The translations under genes and the position numbers were made by a program. From Blautia_A ammoniilytica (GTDB lineage Bacteria > Bacillota > Clostridia > Lachnospirales > Lachnospiraceae): 64,000 nucleotides of DNA. The notes under the pieces were generated by a model. The model was not told where the DNA came from. It saw nothing but the letters and a program-made list of their open reading frames with translations, and did not search any database. The stretch covers positions 62,001 to 126,000 of the forward strand of contig NZ_JAOQJL010000005.1 of NCBI RefSeq assembly GCF_025566965.1, written 5' to 3'. This document shows positions 43,106-52,529 of the stretch, piece by piece (the stretch's first letter is position 1; each line of letters opens with the position of its first letter).

Positions 43106-43921
43106 TCAGCTAAGGTATATATACAAAGCTGCACATCCCACCATTACCAAAATATACATCAGATCGATCAGACTGTATTTCTGCTTATGTCTTATTTCAT
43201 ACTCGCCCGTAAATCCCCGACAGCACATAGCTGCATACATTTCTTCTTCCATTTCACTTGCTTTAAGAAATGTAATTCCAAGCACACCCGAAAAAGCTCT
43301 TGCCTTATCCGGATTTTTACCTACAGATCTCAAGCAGACTGACCGCAGAACATCCATACATATCTCTCCCAGAACAGAAATATATTTCAATGTTATATCC
43401 AGGGTAAAAATGAATATCGTCGGTATTCTAAAGCTTCTCATGCTGCCTGTCAGTTTATTCCACGATGTGCCTGATGACAATATCCCCACCAATGTTACCG
43501 ATACATATACTCTCGCTGTTATATTTGCCAGAGCTTGTGGATTTCCCATAAATACAGCAGGCAAAAGAAGAAGTATCGAAATCAGAACTGCTCCTGCTGT
43601 TCCATTTAAGATCTGTCTGATGGCTGCAGCTGAAAAAAAAGCCAGACGAACAGTCACTGCAGCACACATGATCAATACAAACAGATAATTTCGTGCTGAA
43701 GCTGTCAGAATTATAAAGAATATCGTATAAAACAATTTAAGAGAAGGAGCAGCAGAAAATCTGCTGTCCTTCCCTTCATTAAATCTAAATTTTGCAAGTA
43801 CAGACAATACAGATTTCGTGCTTTTGATCAGAAAGGATTCTCTGTCATTTGCAGGGATGTACTCTTCCTGCCCACACATCCACGCCGGAATCTCTGTTAT
43901 CTCTGTTCTGTCATTATCCAT
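43106..43921 (-). CDS. cbiQ: Cobalt/nickel ECF transporter transmembrane component T
   Basis: A 271-residue membrane protein with about five to six hydrophobic helices (from residue 62 on) after a soluble 55-residue N-terminus. The coupling motif near residue 235, AMCCRGFTG, matches the second A-R-G motif of EcfT proteins that contacts the ATPase. A related segment, LRSVCLRSVG, lies near 193. The start is three bases after cbiM stops. Metal identity (Co or Ni) cannot be read from this subunit. Confidence 0.9.
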   Translation of the reverse strand: MDNDRTEITEIPAWMCGQEEYIPANDRESFLIKSTKSVLSVLAKFRFNEGKDSRFSAAPSLKLFYTIFFIILTASARNYLFVLIMCAAVTVRLAFFSAAAIRQILNGTAGAVLISILLLLPAVFMGNPQALANITARVYVSVTLVGILSSGTSWNKLTGSMRSFRIPTIFIFTLDITLKYISVLGEICMDVLRSVCLRSVGKNPDKARAFSGVLGITFLKASEMEEEMYAAMCCRGFTGEYEIRHKQKYSLIDLMYILVMVGCAALYIYLS

Positions 43922-43923
43922 TC

Positions 43924-44928
43924 TTATGCCGCTTTCTTTTTGAAATCAACCTTGTCCTTCATAAGAGAAGAAACGATCTTAAAAAAGATCACCAGTATTG
44001 CCACGCCTACAACAGCAGAAAGTATATATCCTGTCCATTCCGGCATACCGGCCATCGAATAATCCGGGAACAAGGTCGAAAGCTCAAATCCACTTTTCAT
44101 TCCTGATGGTGTATACCCAAGCTTTACACCTCCACTGACAAGCGTTGCCATTTCATCAACACCCCATTCGCCCCAGGCTGTACCTGTGGCAAGAAGACCA
44201 ATCGGTGTCAGTACGATAAGCACTGCGGTCAATGCGTACAACGGTTTAAAAGAAGTCTTATCCGGAACTGCATCCAATGCGGAAGGAGATACTTTTTCTA
44301 CAAATGCCAACACTACTACTGTCAGCACAATCTCTGCCAGACCAAATAAAGTGATATGTCCGATCATCATCGCCGGTATAGACACACTTAGAGGATATGG
44401 ACAATAAAGCGCCTGTCCCGCCGCATCTTTAAATAACAAAGGCTGTATTCCAAATTCAACAGCTGCGCAAAAAGCAGCTGCGTTGATCCCCACATAGGAG
44501 CCGATTGCAGCACTAAGTTTACGCTTTCCTGTCTTTTTCAGAAGCAATTTATACAGGAAATATCCCAGATAAGGCAGTACAAAAGCCATATTAAAGCAAT
44601 TCGCTCCAAATGCGAGAATCCCTCCATCACCAAAAAGCAATGCCTGTATCAGCAACGCAATAGATACTGATATACATCCTGCTGACGGACTTCCTGTGAG
44701 AATTGCAATAAGCGTTCCTCCTACTGCATGCCCTGTAGTACCTCCCGGAAGTGGTACATTAAACATCATTCCAAGGAATGAAAAAGCAGCGCCAATACCA
44801 AGAAGCGGCATTTTTTCCTTTGGTATTTCCTTTCTTACTTTGTTGATTGAATACCCCCATGCAGGAACCATGGCTGCTGCCATAACTGCACAGGTTGATG
44901 GGCTTAAATAGTTCTCAGGTATATGCAT
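43924..44928 (-). CDS. cbiM: Cobalt transporter substrate-binding component CbiM with PDGLE/CbiN-like C-terminus
   Basis: A 334-residue membrane protein starting MHIPENYLSP. The N-terminal Met-His pair is the metal ligand of CbiM/NikM. Seven or so helices follow, with typical motifs GGTTGHAVGGTL and FGANCFNMAFVLPY. The last 100 residues (DYSMAGMPEWTGYILSAVVGVA) are the PDGLE/CbiN-like domain, here fused rather than separate. With cbiQ and cbiO this is a complete importer. Cobalt is favoured over nickel because of the nearby cobalamin features, which is inference. Confidence 0.92.
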   Translation of the reverse strand: MHIPENYLSPSTCAVMAAAMVPAWGYSINKVRKEIPKEKMPLLGIGAAFSFLGMMFNVPLPGGTTGHAVGGTLIAILTGSPSAGCISVSIALLIQALLFGDGGILAFGANCFNMAFVLPYLGYFLYKLLLKKTGKRKLSAAIGSYVGINAAAFCAAVEFGIQPLLFKDAAGQALYCPYPLSVSIPAMMIGHITLFGLAEIVLTVVVLAFVEKVSPSALDAVPDKTSFKPLYALTAVLIVLTPIGLLATGTAWGEWGVDEMATLVSGGVKLGYTPSGMKSGFELSTLFPDYSMAGMPEWTGYILSAVVGVAILVIFFKIVSSLMKDKVDFKKKAA

Positions 44929-44990
44929 AATATACTTCCTTTCCCTGTGAAAACTTTATTTTATTTGGTGCGCGCCTCTTAATCGGCTAT

Positions 44991-45019
44991 ATTGTAGCAC
45001 CACATTAAAGTGCCAACAA
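44991..45019 (-). promoter_or_regulatory. Promoter of cbiMQO
   Basis: On the minus strand TTGTTG (45019-45014), 17 bases, TACAAT (44996-44991), about 60 bases before cbiM. No riboswitch is visible in this short leader. Confidence 0.55.
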
Positions 45020-45241
45020 CCCACCCCAGGGGATAAGAAAGCATTCCAATCTGTTATATATGCCTGTTATTTTTTCATAGGTGGCAGCTGCTGTCCCATG
45101 AATATCCTATTTCTTTCGCTATTTTTCGGCTATATCAATATCTAATATATCACCCACAAGTCCCGTCCTTGCAAGCATTGCTGACGCATTTTGAACCATC
45201 CCACTGCTGTGATCTTTTTCTTCCCTGATACAGCGGTAATC
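45020..45241. other. Intergenic with possible gene remnant
   Basis: On the minus strand just after the AEC gene, a frame reads SSGMVQNASAMLARTGLVGD and ends ILDIDIAEK before stops. The composition is coding-like, but there is no ribosome site and no family I recognise. No terminator was found for the AEC gene. Treat as a possible decayed fragment. Confidence 0.3.
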
Positions 45242-46171
45242 CTAATAAATAATCAACGCCAGCACCATATATACCAGAATTGACACAATACAGTACAAGG
45301 AATTTGTAGTAGATACATATGCACTGCTTTCTTTTTTATTCAGGAATGTCTGCATACTGAAAGTAGCTGGTGCAGACATATACAGAATGATGGCCAGATC
45401 CATAAGCTGTGAACTTCCTATAAGAAAATGGACAGCAAGAAGAACCCCTGCCATCATCACCGCCTGGACGCAAACGCGAAGTACAATTGTCTTTATACAT
45501 GGTCTGATCAGTTCTCGGGTCAGCTCCATACTGTACCCTACCACAAGAAGGATCATGGAAGTTACAGAAGTGGTAAGAATATTTTCAACGCTAAGATAAA
45601 CACCTCCAAAAAAGCTTTCAACAAGCCTTGAAATGATCCCGGTTAATCCGGCTGCAATTCCCAAAACGCTGGCTACAAATGCAGGAGTTTTTACTGCACT
45701 GAAAAACAGTGCCTTTGCACTAATCTTTCCTCCATTTTCAGTCTGTCCCAGCATTCCCATATATACACTGAAGCCAAACAGCAGTCCTGCAATATCCAAT
45801 ACAGCAATCTGGGAAAGATGTTCACTGCCGCACAAACTGGTATATAGTGGATAGGCCATCATTCCCCCTTCGTATACACAGACCATGTAGGGCAGATATT
45901 TTTTATATGGCTCTTCCAATAATGGTTTCAGTAAAAATCCAACCGAAAAAGAAATCAGCAGCATCACAAACATGATCCCTACCAGCATACCGATTTTTCC
46001 TGTATACTCTGCTGTTGCCAGCGCATGGAAAATAGCCACAGGCAGCATAATATTTGTAACCAGACTTTTTATGTTGTCAATACCGCTTTGTGTTAATACA
46101 TTCTTCTTTCTGCACCAGATGCCAAGCAGGATCATAACCAGCACAGGCATAATAATTTCCAGAACCTTCAT
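45242..46171 (-). CDS. AEC family transporter (auxin efflux carrier type)
   Basis: A 309-residue integral membrane protein with about ten helices in two inverted halves, from the ATG at 46171 (MKVLEIIMPVLVMILLGIWCRKKNVL). AEC proteins export organic anions such as malate. The bacterial substrate is usually unknown. Longer in-frame starts up to 46234 would overlap the upstream chromate transporter gene, whereas AAGGAAG precedes 46171. The gene lies 49 bases after that stop and is probably in the same transcript. Confidence 0.88.
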   Translation of the reverse strand: MKVLEIIMPVLVMILLGIWCRKKNVLTQSGIDNIKSLVTNIMLPVAIFHALATAEYTGKIGMLVGIMFVMLLISFSVGFLLKPLLEEPYKKYLPYMVCVYEGGMMAYPLYTSLCGSEHLSQIAVLDIAGLLFGFSVYMGMLGQTENGGKISAKALFFSAVKTPAFVASVLGIAAGLTGIISRLVESFFGGVYLSVENILTTSVTSMILLVVGYSMELTRELIRPCIKTIVLRVCVQAVMMAGVLLAVHFLIGSSQLMDLAIILYMSAPATFSMQTFLNKKESSAYVSTTNSLYCIVSILVYMVLALIIY

Positions 46172-46220
46172 CTCATACACTTCCTTCCTCATATCCTTCC
46201 TTTTGTTTATGGCAGCTTGT

Positions 46221-46790
46221 TCACACACCTGCAATCATAGAAAAAACCACATTTGCTACTCCGCACAACACCATGACTAATATAGGATTTACCTTAAACT
46301 TCCGTAACAGCACCAATGCGATCCCAAAAAACACCATCATCCGTACACATATATTTTGTCTTATAAGCTGTATCGTTCCGTTGACAAAAAAAGAAGAAAT
46401 CAGGATGGTCACTCCCGCTTTCGCAATCATAGCTACAACTGCCGGGCGAAGAGAAGCCAAGGTTCCCTGAAACACAGATACATTTTGATATTTTGTATAA
46501 AGATGTGCCAATAAAGTCACCATCACACAGGATGGAAGAATACAGCCAAGTGTTGCAACCACAGCTCCTAGTGGTCCGATAATCTGCATACCTACAAAGG
46601 TAGCTGCGTTTACTGCAATCGGGCCAGGTGTCATTTCTGCAATTGTTACCAGATCGGTAAAGGCATTCATAGATAACCATCCATGCAAATTCACCACCTG
46701 TTCCTGTATCAGCGGCATTGCTGCGTATCCACCGCCGAAGCTTAACGCTCCAACCTGAAGAAAACTAAAAAAAAGCTGAAGATAGATCAT
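46221..46790 (-). CDS. Chromate transporter half-protein, second subunit
   Basis: A 189-residue single CHR domain. FGGGYAAMPLIQEQVV near residue 20 and EMTPGPIAVNAATFVG near 55 are the family signatures, followed by about five hydrophobic helices. It overlaps its partner by 4 bases. Paired short CHR proteins act together as one transporter. The exported anion may be chromate or another oxyanion. Confidence 0.92.
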   Translation of the reverse strand: MIYLQLFFSFLQVGALSFGGGYAAMPLIQEQVVNLHGWLSMNAFTDLVTIAEMTPGPIAVNAATFVGMQIIGPLGAVVATLGCILPSCVMVTLLAHLYTKYQNVSVFQGTLASLRPAVVAMIAKAGVTILISSFFVNGTIQLIRQNICVRMMVFFGIALVLLRKFKVNPILVMVLCGVANVVFSMIAGV

Positions 46791-47362
46791 TTTTCTTTTC
46801 TCTCCTTTATTACCGTGCGGACAATTCCAAATACGATCGTTGCTAATATAATGAAAATAATATTAATGTTAAGGAAGTAACTGCAGCAAAAGCTGACAGC
46901 CATGATCAGGATATTTATCCAGTCCTTTGATTTTACAACATTCTTCCCCATGTCATACACAACTGACATGATCACTGCACCAACACCTGCAGTCATTCCT
47001 TTTAATAATGCAGCAATATAATAATTAGAGCAAAACGCATTATAAAATACCGAAATTAAGGATAAAATCACCATAGGCGGTATAATGGCCCCCAGAGTTG
47101 AGACTAGCACTCCTGGTATGCCTGCAAGCTTGTACCCAACTACGATCGCTCCATTCACCGCAATGGCTCCTGGCGAAGACTGTGCGATGGCTACCAGATC
47201 CAGCATTTCTTCTTCATCGATCCAATGGTAATGATCCACAAATTTCTCTTTTAGTAAAGTCACAATCACATAACCGCCGCCAAATGTAAATGTGCTTAAA
47301 TATAAACAGGCAAAAAACAATTTTCGCAATATATAACCTTTATCTTTTGATTTTTCTTCCAT
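46787..47362 (-). CDS. Chromate transporter half-protein, first subunit
   Basis: A 191-residue single CHR domain from the ATG at 47362 (AAGGAG six bases upstream): TFGGGYVIVTLLKEKFVD, then AIAQSSPGAIAVNGAIVVGY. With the overlapping downstream gene it forms the split (short-chain) ChrA pair. An in-frame ATG at 47443 would add 27 residues of non-family sequence and is rejected. Confidence 0.92.
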   Translation of the reverse strand: MEEKSKDKGYILRKLFFACLYLSTFTFGGGYVIVTLLKEKFVDHYHWIDEEEMLDLVAIAQSSPGAIAVNGAIVVGYKLAGIPGVLVSTLGAIIPPMVILSLISVFYNAFCSNYYIAALLKGMTAGVGAVIMSVVYDMGKNVVKSKDWINILIMAVSFCCSYFLNINIIFIILATIVFGIVRTVIKERKEK

Positions 47363-47480
47363 AGTCCACTCCTTTGGCCTGATAAAAAACGTTAATTCAT
47401 GAATGCTTTCAGCATTTTTCCTGCAAATCATATTGTGCCACATATAAGCATTTTAGTAAATATAGGTTCTGTTTATTTTA

Positions 47481-47540
47481 TAAAAATTGCGCATCCCACT
47501 CCTCTCACCCCTCACCAAAGTAATCAGAATGTGATGCGCA
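47481..47540 (-). terminator. Terminator of the sulfatase operon
   Basis: GCGCATC (47489-47495) and GATGCGC (47533-47539) close a stem with a large loop. On the minus strand it is followed by AATTTTTATAAAATA. The stem is short for the loop size. Confidence 0.55.
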
Positions 47541-47624
47541 GCTGTTTAAACTGTGTAGCAGTTGTTCCTGCAAGCAGGAGATTTATTAAGCACAGAAAAG
47601 CTTCTGTTGGTAATCAGGCATCCG

Positions 47625-48731
47625 TCAAAAATCCTGTGCAATTTCAACCATTTTATCATAACAAGTATCAAAAAATAAACGATATCCTTCACAGAAATAA
47701 TTTTCCCAGGTACCATCTGGCAGTTTGTTTCTGTTTCTCTGGCAACCGCCCCTGCATAGCTTCAGGTATCTGCAATTTTTACATGTCTGGGAAATTTTCA
47801 GAGATTCTTCCTGAAAACGGATTTTTTTCCTGTTTTCATCCATCTCTCCAAAAGTATCCGTATTGGCATTTCCAAGACAGTACTCATCCATCATATAGAA
47901 ATCACATGGGTATACGCTTCCATCTGCTTCGATCACGTACTGAATCCCACAGCAGCCTCTCTGATCACAGGCCTCCGGTTCATATCCTTTAAGAATACCT
48001 ATATAATTGTCAAACTGTCTGATATAAATCGATCTGCCTGTATGAATATCTTCACTCCATTTTTCAAATAAACGGATCAAAAACTTTCCATATTCTGCTG
48101 GATCCAGCGAATAATGCATTTTTCCTTTTTCCTGCTGCAATGGATCAATGCATGGTATATACTGTTGATAATCAAATCCTTTTTTGCTATAAAAGCTATA
48201 TATTTCATTCAAATATTGTGCTGTCTGATCATGTACAACTGTAAGAATATTGAAAGGCACATCATACTGTTTCAACATTTTGCATGTTTCAAGGATTCTG
48301 TCAAAAGTTTCTTTTCCATTTTTGGCATGGCGGTAACAATTATGGGTCTTCCATATCCCATCCAGTGAAATTCCAACAAGAAATCCGCAGTTTTTAAAGA
48401 GTCTACACCATTCTTCGTTAATATTTGTCCCATTTGTTTGAAATGCATAAGTAACAGGAATCTTCTTTTTATTATATTTTTCCACATACTCTGCTACTTT
48501 ATAATAGAAATCAATTCCTCTTAGTGTTGGCTCTCCGCCCTGAAATGCAATCGCACAGCCTCCTTCTGCATATGCAAGTGCTTTGCGAATAATATTTCGA
48601 GCCGTCTTTTCTTCCATCATCCCATAGGATTTCTGCGTTCTGTTTTTTTGTTCATCACAGTAAAAACAGTATTCACATAACATATTGCAGCTTCCAGATG
48701 CTGGTTTCATCAAAATGCTGACTGGTGGCAT
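47625..48731 (-). CDS. Anaerobic sulfatase-maturating enzyme (radical SAM)
   Basis: A 368-residue radical SAM protein that oxidises the active-site Cys of sulfatases to formylglycine without oxygen. The [4Fe-4S] motif is C15-N-M-L-C19-E-Y-C22. The C-terminal SPASM domain has the extra cluster cysteines (CDQRGCCG, YPCDFYMMDEYC, CKNCRYLKLCRGGC). GGEPTLRG is the SAM-binding GGE motif. It lies 19 bases after the second sulfatase gene, whose CTPSR motif is its likely target. Confidence 0.95.
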   Translation of the reverse strand: MPPVSILMKPASGSCNMLCEYCFYCDEQKNRTQKSYGMMEEKTARNIIRKALAYAEGGCAIAFQGGEPTLRGIDFYYKVAEYVEKYNKKKIPVTYAFQTNGTNINEEWCRLFKNCGFLVGISLDGIWKTHNCYRHAKNGKETFDRILETCKMLKQYDVPFNILTVVHDQTAQYLNEIYSFYSKKGFDYQQYIPCIDPLQQEKGKMHYSLDPAEYGKFLIRLFEKWSEDIHTGRSIYIRQFDNYIGILKGYEPEACDQRGCCGIQYVIEADGSVYPCDFYMMDEYCLGNANTDTFGEMDENRKKIRFQEESLKISQTCKNCRYLKLCRGGCQRNRNKLPDGTWENYFCEGYRLFFDTCYDKMVEIAQDF

Positions 48732-48750
48732 TTGTCTATTCCTTTTCCTT

Positions 48751-50235
48751 TTAATATTCGTTTATCAAATGCATGGAAAAATCCATATTTTTCATAATTG
48801 CACTGTCAAAATTCTTTTTGATCAGCTCATGCTTCAATACCTGATAGGATTCTTTATTCCAGAGATTATCAAATTCACATGGATCATTCTCCAGATCGTA
48901 CAATTCCCCGAATTCCTTCCCATGGTAATTCACTATCTTGTACCTTCCATCAAAATACATTGTAGCATAAATATCTTCATGTGTTCCCTTCAGACAGTGA
49001 TAGAATTCAGAATAAACAGAATCCTTATGATGATCTTTGTCCGCAGTTCCAGTTAAAATAGGTACCAGACTCTTTCCTTGCATAAAATACGGCACCTCAT
49101 AACCTGCAAGTTCCATCAGTGTGGGGGCCAGATCTACCAGTTCCACAAGCGCATTTGATTTTACATTCTGAAGGATCCGTGACGGACAGGATATAATCAG
49201 GGGCACATGTGTAAGTGCTTCATAAAAATATGCACCCTTCCAATATAAACCATGATCACCATTCATCTCGCCATGATCACTCATATAGATCACTACTGTA
49301 TTTTCTCTTTCTCCGATCTTGTCCAGATAATCCATTAATCGGCCAAATTGATCGTCTACAAGCTCTATTTCTGCATAGTAATCGCGGAAATGTTCTCTCT
49401 TTTCATAATCTGTCAGCTCCGGAAACGGCTCTGCCTGTCCCTCCTGACCACCAATGTAAAAATCCCTTTGCTGATGGGGCGGCTTATTTTCCAATTCACC
49501 CTCTTTCCAAAGTGGCAGCGGCATGTCTTCTACTTTCAATTTATCTTTGTATTCCTGTGGTGGGTCCAGCGGTGGATGTGGATCATATGGATTCAGGCTT
49601 ATCAGCCAGGGTCTGTCCTTGCCTCTGTTCTCTTCAATAAATTCGATTGCTTTTTCCACACACCAGGTTGTTTGATGATATTCGGCTGGAACTCCTACTG
49701 TCTTCCCGGTAAAATTGGGGTTCGGAGTTGGCGGCCATGTTGCCATGCTTGTATATTTACCACCATAGATATCTGCCCATTTCAGGCCTTTCTCCTTCAG
49801 CCAGTTCTGGTAACAGTTTTCCCCATGCAGCCAGTCATCATTTGGATGCTCACTCCACTGCACATATGTATATCCATCGTCAGTTCTGTTCTCCATTCTG
49901 CCTTGTGCGGATGTGAGATGTAATTTGCCTGACAAACCACAAACATACCCTTCATCTGCAAGAAGCTTTGTAACCAGCTTTTCATCCTTTGAATAATTAT
50001 CATTTCCATTGTAAAAAGCTTTTGTTGTTCTCGGATAACGTCCTGTCAGAAAGCATGAACGACTTGGTGTACACACCGGTGCCTGTGTATATGCCCTTGT
50101 GAATGTAACACCTTCACTGACAAATTTATCAATATTCGGTGTCTTAATATATGGATTACCCAGACACCCAATCGTATCCCATCTTTGCTGATCTGTACAA
50201 AACCAGACAATATTCAATGGCTTCTCCTGCGCCAT
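48751..50235 (-). CDS. Type I sulfatase, Cys-type (second)
   Basis: A 494-residue alkaline-phosphatase-fold sulfatase from the ATG at 50235 (GGAGG eight bases upstream). C55-T-P-S-R59 followed by SCFLTGRYPR is the formylglycine motif, and Asp15 in FCTDQQRWD and the DHGEMNGDHG segment supply metal ligands. There is no signal peptide, so it works in the cytosol. The family hydrolyses sulfate esters of sugars, aryl compounds or other alcohols. The specific substrate is unknown. Confidence 0.94.
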   Translation of the reverse strand: MAQEKPLNIVWFCTDQQRWDTIGCLGNPYIKTPNIDKFVSEGVTFTRAYTQAPVCTPSRSCFLTGRYPRTTKAFYNGNDNYSKDEKLVTKLLADEGYVCGLSGKLHLTSAQGRMENRTDDGYTYVQWSEHPNDDWLHGENCYQNWLKEKGLKWADIYGGKYTSMATWPPTPNPNFTGKTVGVPAEYHQTTWCVEKAIEFIEENRGKDRPWLISLNPYDPHPPLDPPQEYKDKLKVEDMPLPLWKEGELENKPPHQQRDFYIGGQEGQAEPFPELTDYEKREHFRDYYAEIELVDDQFGRLMDYLDKIGERENTVVIYMSDHGEMNGDHGLYWKGAYFYEALTHVPLIISCPSRILQNVKSNALVELVDLAPTLMELAGYEVPYFMQGKSLVPILTGTADKDHHKDSVYSEFYHCLKGTHEDIYATMYFDGRYKIVNYHGKEFGELYDLENDPCEFDNLWNKESYQVLKHELIKKNFDSAIMKNMDFSMHLINEY

Positions 50236-50286
50236 AGTATCATCCTCCCAGTTCATAAAATAGTAAATTATTAAAAAGTCCTTGTT

Positions 50287-51756
50287 CTAATTCATATTCA
50301 GCCCTATACGATCATACAATTCCTGTGGTGCTTCATTTTCTTCCAAAAGCCCTTTCATAGCCTGTATCATTTTATCTTCTACTACTGTATCCATAATAGA
50401 TGTATCCTGATCTGGATCATCCTTCAGATCAAACAACAGGTCACCGTATTTCATGTGCTCTTCATACTGATAACACGAATTATTGGGAGACGTTGCACCT
50501 GATGCCGGAATCTTCATAACCGGTATTCCCTTTGTAAACCCAAAATCTTTCACCATTTCAACATCCGTATTCTGCAGTTCCTCTACAGAAAATGGTTCAA
50601 ACATATGCAATGGCACAATTGTATAATTATTTAGACTGTTATTCTCTTTGCGTCCTGCACGCATATATACATATCTTCCATCTGTAATATTGACATGCTT
50701 TCCAAAATAGCCAAACAAAATGTAATCATGAATTGACTTTTCATCTTTTAAAACGGGGAAAAGTGACTTACCTTTCATATCAGGTGTTGGCTTAATTCCA
50801 AAATAATCCAGGATCGTTGGTGCAATATCAATTGTCTGACAAAGCTGTGAACGTCTTTCTCCAGCACAACCAATGGCAGGATTCCAGATAAAGAATGGTG
50901 TATGGACAATCTGGTCATAATTAGGCATATAATTTTTTCCAAAAAAGCCATGTTCCCCAAGCATATATCCATGATCCGTATTTACGATCAACATGGTATC
51001 TTTCCACATATCATGCTCATCCATAAAATCCAGAATTTTACCAAAATGCTCATCTATCATAGAAAGGACTGCCCGATAGTTGGTTCTTGCTTCGCTTACT
51101 TCTTCTGAACCTTCATTTACCTCTCCATAGAAAGGCCAGTCAAAGGGCTGTTCTTTATCTGTATACATCTTTTTGTACTTATCCGGCACGAAATACGGTT
51201 CGTGGGGATCAAAATATTCAATATGTAAATACCAGTTATCTTCCTGATAATTGCTTTCGAGAAATTCAAGTCCTGCCTGACACGTTTTCACATGCGGATG
51301 GTTTTCTCCTTGCATATATTTTCTGTTTATTTCATCCTGGCGATGAAGATCTATATTTTCTTTAAACCCTTTTACTTCTCCCTTCCAGAAATCACCTTCC
51401 TGGCCTCTTATCATCTCACATGATGCAAACTTGGTATGATAAGTGCTTCCGCCTTCCTGCCAATAATGTGCATGATCCGTCACGCAATGAGTATATATTC
51501 CGTTTTTTCCCAGTATGGACGCAATAGAATCGTCAAAAGGTTCCAACGGTCCCCAACATCTATGTAAAAAATTGTATCTTCCTGTGTGAAGTTCTCTCCG
51601 TGCAGGAATGCAGGGAAGACTTCCAACATAAAAATTATCAAATGTAACTGTTTTTTTCGCCAGTCGGCGAAAATTCGGCATGATCGACAGATTATCTCCA
51701 TAATTCGGAAGGTATTTTCTGTTCAGAGAATCATACATAACAGTAATTGCCCTCAT
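50287..51756 (-). CDS. Type I sulfatase, Cys-type with CIPAR motif (first)
   Basis: A 489-residue sulfatase with C49-I-P-A-R53 as formylglycine motif, followed by RELHTGRYNF. NTDHGYMLGEHGFFGKN carries the metal-binding DHG. The N-terminal metal site is YDSLNRKYL. The enzyme is divergent from its neighbour (many family members have PSR where this has PAR) and so probably has a different substrate or position specificity. No signal peptide. It starts 12 bases after the ATPase gene. Confidence 0.92.
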   Translation of the reverse strand: MRAITVMYDSLNRKYLPNYGDNLSIMPNFRRLAKKTVTFDNFYVGSLPCIPARRELHTGRYNFLHRCWGPLEPFDDSIASILGKNGIYTHCVTDHAHYWQEGGSTYHTKFASCEMIRGQEGDFWKGEVKGFKENIDLHRQDEINRKYMQGENHPHVKTCQAGLEFLESNYQEDNWYLHIEYFDPHEPYFVPDKYKKMYTDKEQPFDWPFYGEVNEGSEEVSEARTNYRAVLSMIDEHFGKILDFMDEHDMWKDTMLIVNTDHGYMLGEHGFFGKNYMPNYDQIVHTPFFIWNPAIGCAGERRSQLCQTIDIAPTILDYFGIKPTPDMKGKSLFPVLKDEKSIHDYILFGYFGKHVNITDGRYVYMRAGRKENNSLNNYTIVPLHMFEPFSVEELQNTDVEMVKDFGFTKGIPVMKIPASGATSPNNSCYQYEEHMKYGDLLFDLKDDPDQDTSIMDTVVEDKMIQAMKGLLEENEAPQELYDRIGLNMN

Positions 51757-51768
51757 AGGTTCACCTCT

Positions 51769-52515
51769 CTACCACCATTTAATTAATTCAGTAACTTCAT
51801 TTCTAAGTTTAACAAACTCCGGTGCTGCAATATCTCTGGGCCTTGGAAGTTCATTTATCAGTGTTTTCTTTACTGTAGTCGGTTTGTTAGTAAGAACCAT
51901 GATCTTATTTCCTAAATAAACCGCCTCTTCAATATTATGGGTAATAAACAAAACCGTCGTCCCTGTCATCTGCCACAGTTTTACCAGTTCATCTTCCAGT
52001 TTAAACCGAAGCTCAATATCCAGCTGTCCATATGGTTCATCCATCAAAAGAAGTTCCGGTTCTGTTGCAAATGCCCTTGCAATACTTACTCTTTGAAGCA
52101 TACTTGCAGAAAGCTGTTTCGGATAATATTTTCTGTATTTTGAAAGGCCTACGATTTCCAGATATTTGTCTACCTGTTCCTTTTTTCTTGCTTCAGGGAT
52201 TTTCTTTATATCAAGACCAAAGCGCACATTTTCTTCTACAGTAAGCCATGGCATAGTGGAATCTCCCTGAAAGATATATGCAATATTCTGCTTTTTTGGA
52301 TCTACCTGTTCTCCATTTAGAAGAATTTCTCCATCAGTGATATCATAGATCTTTGTAAGACTGTTCAGGAATGTTGTTTTTCCACAGCCGGTAGGACCAA
52401 CTACACACAAAAGATCTCCGTCCTCAACATCAAACGACATATCATTTAATACAAGCAGGTCTCCAAATTTCTTTGTCAGATGATTTACTTTTACTTTCGT
52501 CTTTTTTTCACTCAT
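51769..52515 (-). CDS. ABC transporter ATPase, SsuB/TauB type (second)
   Basis: A 248-residue importer ATPase: Walker A GPTGCGKTT near 40, AYIFQGDSTMPWLTVEENV, Walker B LLLMDEPYGQLD. The signature region reads LSASMLQR instead of LSGGMRQR, with both glycines lost. Because its partner ATPase has a complete signature, the transporter probably has one intact and one altered ATP site. Confidence 0.9.
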   Translation of the reverse strand: MSEKKTKVKVNHLTKKFGDLLVLNDMSFDVEDGDLLCVVGPTGCGKTTFLNSLTKIYDITDGEILLNGEQVDPKKQNIAYIFQGDSTMPWLTVEENVRFGLDIKKIPEARKKEQVDKYLEIVGLSKYRKYYPKQLSASMLQRVSIARAFATEPELLLMDEPYGQLDIELRFKLEDELVKLWQMTGTTVLFITHNIEEAVYLGNKIMVLTNKPTTVKKTLINELPRPRDIAAPEFVKLRNEVTELIKWW

Positions 52516-52529
52516 TGGATACCATCTCC

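Noticed and set aside
44929..45240. Possible cobalamin or nickel/cobalt riboswitch before cbiM
   Set aside because: GGGAA and GGGAC occur but without the GGTG...TCC core or the 3' element; the promoter lies only about 60 bases from cbiM, leaving no room.
47399..47992. 197-codon plus-strand frame over the end of the maturase gene
   Set aside because: It is antisense to the SPASM domain and crosses the operon terminator.
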